A stretch of DNA of 64,000 nucleotides, taken from positions 1,674,001-1,738,000 of the forward strand of contig NZ_JAFBBO010000001.1 of NCBI RefSeq assembly GCF_016907235.1. Reading direction: 5' to 3'. This DNA is from Oerskovia jenensis (lineage in GTDB: Bacteria; Actinomycetota; Actinomycetes; Actinomycetales; Cellulomonadaceae). The notes beneath the pieces are model-generated. The model was not told the origin of the DNA, made no database searches, and was given only the letters and a program-made list of their open reading frames with translations. Numbering within the stretch: the first letter of the stretch is position 1; every line of letters begins with the position of its first letter. The position numbers and the translations under genes are program-made. Below, in pieces: positions 60,471-64,000 of this stretch.

Positions 60471-61157
60471 TCAGGCTGGCAGCGGCGCCGCGGCCGGGGC
60501 CGGTGCCAGTGCCGGCCGAGCGGCGACCGCTCTGTGCCCCGCGACATCGATCCCCGCCGCGACGACGCGCGCGACGCCGTCCGTGACCTCGACCGTCGAG
60601 ACCGAGGCGTTGGGCAGCGCGACGAGCCCGGCCGGGTCGATCGTCGCGAGCATCGCGCCGAGCGTCAGCCCGTGACCCACGACGAGCACGTGCTCGTCAC
60701 GGTCCGCACCCGGGCCGGCCGCTTCGTCGTGCGCGGCGACGATCCGACCGAGGACCGCCCGGACGCGCGCCATGAACTCCGCGCCGGGCTCTCCCCCGCC
60801 GATGCCCGGGTGGGTGCCGGCGAGCACCGCGGGCACGAGGGTGCTCCACGGGACGACGGCGTCGAGCTCGCGCTCGGGCCGTCGCTCGAACGTGCCGAAG
60901 GACAGCTCGCGCAGGTCCTCGTCGACCGTGAGCGTGAGCTCGGGGTGGTGCCGCAGGATCTCGATCGCCGTGAGCACGGCGCGTCCCTGGGGCGAGGAGT
61001 AGGCGGCGTCGAAGTCGTGGCGCGAGAGGTGCTGCGCCGTGACGCGGACCCCCGCTCGGCCCGTCCGCGTGAGCGGCGAGTCGCACGCGCCCTGGAGGAA
61101 GCGGCGGGAGTTGAGGACGGTCTGGCCGTGGCGGACGAGCGTCAGTGTGAGGGTCAT
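60471..61157 (-). CDS. histidine phosphatase (phosphoglycerate mutase-like)
   Basis: 228 residues. RHG motif LTLVRHGQTVLNSRRFLQG near the N-terminus (His nucleophile), then AAYSSPQGRAVLTA, DEDLRELSFGTFERRP (Glu acid) and a final HVLVVGHGLTLG (second His). This is the phosphoglycerate mutase/cobC branch. Substrate unknown. ATG 61157 has GGAAAGG upstream. The gene's end lies beside a short GGCGGACG repeat (60431-60472), probably slippage. Confidence 0.9.
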   Translation of the reverse strand: MTLTLTLVRHGQTVLNSRRFLQGACDSPLTRTGRAGVRVTAQHLSRHDFDAAYSSPQGRAVLTAIEILRHHPELTLTVDEDLRELSFGTFERRPERELDAVVPWSTLVPAVLAGTHPGIGGGEPGAEFMARVRAVLGRIVAAHDEAAGPGADRDEHVLVVGHGLTLGAMLATIDPAGLVALPNASVSTVEVTDGVARVVAAGIDVAGHRAVAARPALAPAPAAAPLPA

Positions 61158-61277
61158 CGTCGAAGTGCCCTTTCCGGTGGTCCGGTGCGTTGTCGCTCGC
61201 GACACTAGCCCCGGCGCCACGGTGTCCCCGGCGGGGCGCCTGCGCGACGATCGGATGAACGTCGCGCGGCGTCGGCG

Positions 61278-61892
61278 TCAGTCGCGGCCCCGCCGCGACG
61301 CCTTCCGCAGGGCCGGGACCACGAACGTCACGCCGATCCCCGCGACGATCCACCCCCACCCGAGCTCCGGGTAGGCCGGGGCGAGGACGTCCGAGAGCCC
61401 GGCGTCCGCGAGGCGCACGAGCGTCCCCTGCTCCTGGGCGATCGCGGGCAGGACGCCCACCGCGACGAGCGCGATCCCGAGCCAACGGGCCGTCGCCGTG
61501 CCGTCGAGGACCGCGCGCGCTCCGCGTGGTCCGCGCCGCGCGAGCAGGTAGGTGAGGAAGAGCGCCACCCCGGCGAGCGCGAAGAACACGATCAGGTCGA
61601 TCTTGTCGAGGGGGCGGTGGAGGTAGACGTCGGTCCAGGGCATGGTCTCCCCCAGGACGGCGGTCACCCCGACCTGGTCGGTCCCGAGCTCCGCGGCACC
61701 CGTGCCCTTGGCGGCATCGACCACGCGCACGTCGACCGACCCCAGCGGCCGGGTGAACCCGTTGACCAGGTGGACCAGCGCGAGCGCCCAGGCGACCACG
61801 GCGCCCGTCAGGGCGAGCGCACCGGCCTTCTCCCCGTCGCGGGCGCGGGCCTCGCGACGGTCGGACGTCCTGGGGGAAGCACTGTCGGCCAT
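61278..61892 (-). CDS. four-helix membrane protein of unknown function
   Basis: 204 residues. After a charged N-terminus (TSDRREARARDGEKAG) come four hydrophobic segments (ALALTGAVVAWALALVHLVNGF; LIVFFALAGVALFLTYLLA; WLGIALVAVGVLPAIA; WGWIVAGIGVTFVVPAL). The outside loop after helix 1 is about 60 residues long. The four-helix layout is like DUF2975 proteins, but the match is loose. ATG 61892 is chosen; the longer frame is not protein-like. Confidence 0.75.
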   Translation of the reverse strand: MADSASPRTSDRREARARDGEKAGALALTGAVVAWALALVHLVNGFTRPLGSVDVRVVDAAKGTGAAELGTDQVGVTAVLGETMPWTDVYLHRPLDKIDLIVFFALAGVALFLTYLLARRGPRGARAVLDGTATARWLGIALVAVGVLPAIAQEQGTLVRLADAGLSDVLAPAYPELGWGWIVAGIGVTFVVPALRKASRRGRD

Positions 61893-61935
61893 GGTCTCGC
61901 TCTCGTCGCGGGGCGGGTCGCCACATCCTCCCGGA

Positions 61936-61963
61936 GGGCCGGGGCTGCGTCCAGCCCCGGCCC
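61936..61963. terminator. 12-bp hairpin after the epimerase gene
   Basis: GGGCCGGGGCTG (61936-61947) pairs with 61952-61963 around CGTC, nine bases after the stop of the epimerase gene on the minus strand. Confidence 0.75.
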
Positions 61964-61971
61964 GGTGGGCC

Positions 61972-62880
61972 TCAGTGCGCCGCGGGGGCGGGCGCGTAGC
62001 TCCCGGTCTCGAGCTCCTGCGTGAGCGACGGCCGCGTGGGCGACCAGCCCGCCGCACGCGAGCGCGTCGTGGTCGCGGCGCGCTGGTCGAGCAGGAGCGC
62101 GTCCGCGAAGGGCGCACCGAGCCGTTCCCGGCTCGCGTCGTCGCTCTCCGGCCCGACGGCGCCGCCCAGCCCGGCAGCACGGCTCGCGGCCCGCGTGAGG
62201 TCCGCGACCGTGGCATGGTCGTCGCCCGTGCCGAGGAGGCGCCCCGTGAGCCGCTGTTCGACCGCGAGCACGTAGAGCTCGGCGAGGTCGTCGACGTGGA
62301 CCGTCGCCCAGTGCTGGGTACCGCTGCCGACCAGGGTGAGCGCGGCGTCGTCGGGCCCGGTGCGCGGGGCTCCCGCGAGGAGGGGCGGGATGCCCGACCC
62401 GTGGCCGTACACGACGCCCGGGACGACGACCGACGCGACCACGGCACCCTGGGCCGCGGCGGCGAGGAGCCGCTCCTCGATCGGGACGCGCCACGCGACG
62501 ATCGCGGGCGGGTCCAGGGGCGAGTCCTCGACGATCGCGTCGTTGTTCCCGTAGACCCAGATGCCGCCCGTGTGGACGAACGGCTTGCCCGTGCCGTCGA
62601 ACGTCGCGAGGACCGCGTCGACGACCGAGTTGTCGATCGCGAGGCTCGTGCCGTCGGCCGCGGCCGCGGCGTGCACCGCCGCGTCGGCGTCCGCGAGGAA
62701 CGTGGCGACCACGGTCGTGTCGGTGAGGTCGGCGACGACCGGGGTCGCACCCGCGGCCTCGACCGCGCGGGCCGCCCCCTCGCTACGGACGAGAGCCGTC
62801 ACCTGGTGCCCGTGCGCCGTGAGAGCGGCCAGCACCGCGGACCCGATGTACCCCGTGCCACCCGTGAGCAGAACCTTCAT
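61972..62880 (-). CDS. NAD(P)-dependent epimerase/SDR (extended)
   Basis: 302 residues. The Rossmann signature MKVLLTGGTGYIGSAVLAAL (GGTGYIGS) opens the protein; VHTGGIWVYGNNDA and WATVHVDDLAELYVLAVEQ follow. The active-site YxxxK is not clear, which places it in the atypical SDR (NmrA-like) group of oxidoreductases or quinone reductases. GAGGAGG before ATG 62880. Divergent from an HxlR regulator; such pairs often respond to electrophiles or quinones. Confidence 0.87.
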   Translation of the reverse strand: MKVLLTGGTGYIGSAVLAALTAHGHQVTALVRSEGAARAVEAAGATPVVADLTDTTVVATFLADADAAVHAAAAADGTSLAIDNSVVDAVLATFDGTGKPFVHTGGIWVYGNNDAIVEDSPLDPPAIVAWRVPIEERLLAAAAQGAVVASVVVPGVVYGHGSGIPPLLAGAPRTGPDDAALTLVGSGTQHWATVHVDDLAELYVLAVEQRLTGRLLGTGDDHATVADLTRAASRAAGLGGAVGPESDDASRERLGAPFADALLLDQRAATTTRSRAAGWSPTRPSLTQELETGSYAPAPAAH

Positions 62881-62943
62881 GTCAGCCTCCTCGAACCCAC
62901 CCCTGCGGGGTGCCGGCGACGCCCGGCGCGTCGCGATGAGGTG

Positions 62944-63001
62944 ACAGTATCCAGCGGGTACCAATGACTTCAACGTGCCATTATTACCTCATGGATACTG
63001 T
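62944..63001. promoter_or_regulatory. HxlR-type inverted repeat over the hxlR-like gene's start
   Basis: ACAGTATCCA (62944-62953) and its exact complement TGGATACTGT (62992-63001), 38 bases apart. The right arm overlaps the start codon at 62991. Between them lies an AT-richer stretch with CCAATGAC and GTGCCATTATTACC. It could be read by HxlR as an autoregulatory operator. HxlR sites are usually shorter. Confidence 0.55.
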
Positions 63002-63368
63002 GGCGGTCCCGGTCGACGAGGTCCCCGACGTGTTCTCGCCGACCTGCCCCTCGCGGCTCGTCGTCGAACGCCTCGGCGACAAGTGGACCCTCCTCGTCCT
63101 CATGGCGCTGCGACCCGGCGTGCTCCGCTTCGGCGAGCTGCGCGACACGATCGGCGCGGTGACTCCCAAGGTCCTCACGCAGACCCTGCGATCGCTCGAA
63201 CGCGACGGGATCGTGACCCGCACCGTCTACGCCGAGGTGCCGCCGCGCGTCGAGTACTCGCTGACCGACCTGGGCCGTTCCCTGCTCGAGCCCGTCGACG
63301 CGATCCGCGCCTGGTGCGAGATCAACGGCGAGCGCATCGCCGCAGCACGCGCGGCGTCGACCGTCTGA
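62991..63368 (+). CDS. HxlR family regulator
   Basis: 125 residues from ATG 62991. The family signature CPSRLVVERLGDKWTLLVLMALRPGVLRFGELRD (a conserved Cys followed by GDKWTLLV) leads into a winged helix (VLTQTLRSLERDGIVTRTVYAEVPPRVEYSLTDLG). HxlR proteins often sense formaldehyde, quinones or oxidants via the Cys. Divergent from an SDR gene. No ribosome-binding site precedes the ATG, so the mRNA may be leaderless. Confidence 0.92.
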   Translation: MDTVAVPVDEVPDVFSPTCPSRLVVERLGDKWTLLVLMALRPGVLRFGELRDTIGAVTPKVLTQTLRSLERDGIVTRTVYAEVPPRVEYSLTDLGRSLLEPVDAIRAWCEINGERIAAARAASTV

Positions 63369-63377
63369 GACGACCCC

Positions 63378-64000
63378 CTAGCCGAGGGTGAGCCAGGCAT
63401 CGGCTCCGAAGAGGTCCTCCGGGGCCCTCCACGGGGAGTCGGACGGGACCCAGCCCGTGCGCGCCCGGAGGAGCTCCAGCACCCCGGCCACCTCACGGGT
63501 CACGTCCGCACCCTCGGCTCCGACGACGGCCGAGAGCAGCATCATCACGGCGGAGACGGCGGGACGCGGCGGCTCCGCCCCGACGAAGCGTGCCCGGGAG
63601 AGCAGCGCGAGCAGATCAGCGAGGCGGCCGTCGAGGTCCGCCCCGGGTCCACGAGTCGAGCTCGCCGCGACGCACACGGCGTGCAACCGAGCCAGCCCGA
63701 CGGCGAGGCGCGCCCTCCCCTCGACGTCCGGCGTGCGCGTGGCGACCTCCGGCCACAGCAGCGCGTCCAACGGTTCCTCGGCGAACAGGTGCGGGATCCA
63801 GCCCGCCGCGTCGACCGGCAGGACGGGGACGGTCGAGACGGCGCCGGGCGGGACCGCGGCCGGCACGACCACCGGGAACAAGCGCGCCGGGTCCCGCTCG
63901 ACCTCGTCGACCGGCAGCCGTCGCGTCGAGGCCACCATCGCCCTCGCCGAGGCGTACCGGACGTCCAGGAGCGAGACCTGACCCGTCTCGACCAGGTCCG
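63378..64000 (-). CDS. protein of unknown function, N-terminus outside window
   Basis: Visible part about 207 residues. The frame continues without a stop from 63938 to the window edge (DLVETGQVSLLDVRYASARAMVAS with strong GC3), so the ATG at 63938 is internal. No motif: mixed alpha/beta at first, then helical segments (GRARLAVGLARLHAVCVAAS, RLADLLALLSRARFVG, VSAVMMLLSAVVGAEG, EVAGVLELLRART). It is convergent with HxlR. The function is unknown. Confidence 0.75.
   Translation of the reverse strand, partial: DLVETGQVSLLDVRYASARAMVASTRRLPVDEVERDPARLFPVVVPAAVPPGAVSTVPVLPVDAAGWIPHLFAEEPLDALLWPEVATRTPDVEGRARLAVGLARLHAVCVAASSTRGPGADLDGRLADLLALLSRARFVGAEPPRPAVSAVMMLLSAVVGAEGADVTREVAGVLELLRARTGWVPSDSPWRAPEDLFGADAWLTLG

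Noticed and set aside
60431-60472. GGCGGACGCC/GGCGGACGTC short repeats
   Set aside because: Four short GC-rich units at the end of the histidine phosphatase gene; likely slippage, no symmetry or context for a regulatory role.

Overview
The window is one contiguous stretch of very GC-rich DNA (roughly 70% or more by eye) with tightly packed genes on both strands, GTG starts, GTGA/ATGA overlaps and strong G/C third-position bias. A GH18 chitinase with two small chitin-binding modules, LAXTG and LPXTG sortase signals, a CelR/CebR-like operator, ANTAR and ECF42 regulators and a CopB-type copper pump fit a chitin- and cellulose-degrading actinobacterium of the Cellulomonadaceae/Promicromonosporaceae type (for example Cellulomonas, Oerskovia or Cellulosimicrobium). 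The genus is an inference. No phage, transposon, integron or CRISPR array was recognised; the region reads as ordinary chromosome.

Layout. 1-1466: end of a lactate-oxidation operon (lutB partial, lutC). 1584-3342, minus: a Nudix hydrolase, then a maltose-acetyltransferase-like enzyme and a TetR regulator, with a long TetR-type palindrome over the acetyltransferase start. 3453-6119: secreted multidomain chitinase. 6380-9434: P-loop kinase, DHA2 drug exporter, DUF1579-like protein. 9485-11989: an ECF42 module (DUF998 membrane protein, DGPF/YCII protein, ECF42 sigma factor) whose divergent intergenic region carries two outward-facing promoter-like sequences around a CRP-like site. 12229-14507: aminotransferase, SRPBCC and OsmC proteins. 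14707-17274: clpC. 17505-20328: YwiC-like protein, an unknown protein and a universal stress protein. 20340-22349: a sigma factor fused to a zinc-finger anti-sigma-like segment, a membrane segment and an outside domain, followed upstream by a 28-bp tandem array and a pentapeptide-repeat gene. 23584-27245: NADAR protein, RNase Z, UbiB-like kinase. 28048-32886: MFS transporter with divergent GlxA-type regulator, secreted TAP-type peptidase, membrane protein. 32944-36743: GntR/SIS pair, small proteins, alpha/beta hydrolase. 36863-40411: copper island (CsoR-like operator, His-rich CopB ATPase, DUF6153-like and DUF305 proteins). 40528-45688: hydrolase, formylglycine-enzyme-like protein, LAATG wall protein, peptide deformylase, HEAT-repeat protein, lipoprotein, tRNA-Thr. 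45858-55411: second TAP-type lipoprotein peptidase, lipoprotein, LysR/MFS divergent pair, LysE exporter, hydrolase, SnoaL-like protein, LtrA, PAS-ANTAR regulator. 55606-60240: 1544-residue wall-anchored lamin-tail/metallophosphoesterase. 60471-64000: histidine phosphatase, membrane protein, NmrA/SDR-like epimerase with divergent HxlR, and a partial unknown gene.

The most unusual signals are not the genes themselves. They are the mirror-symmetrical ECF42 promoter region, the one-polypeptide sigma/anti-sigma surface protein with a 28-bp array upstream, and a rich set of intergenic palindromes. Some of these palindromes share the boundary GGTGCCGAG, and two share an identical 20-base arm. Several lie in places where a simple terminator would not be expected.
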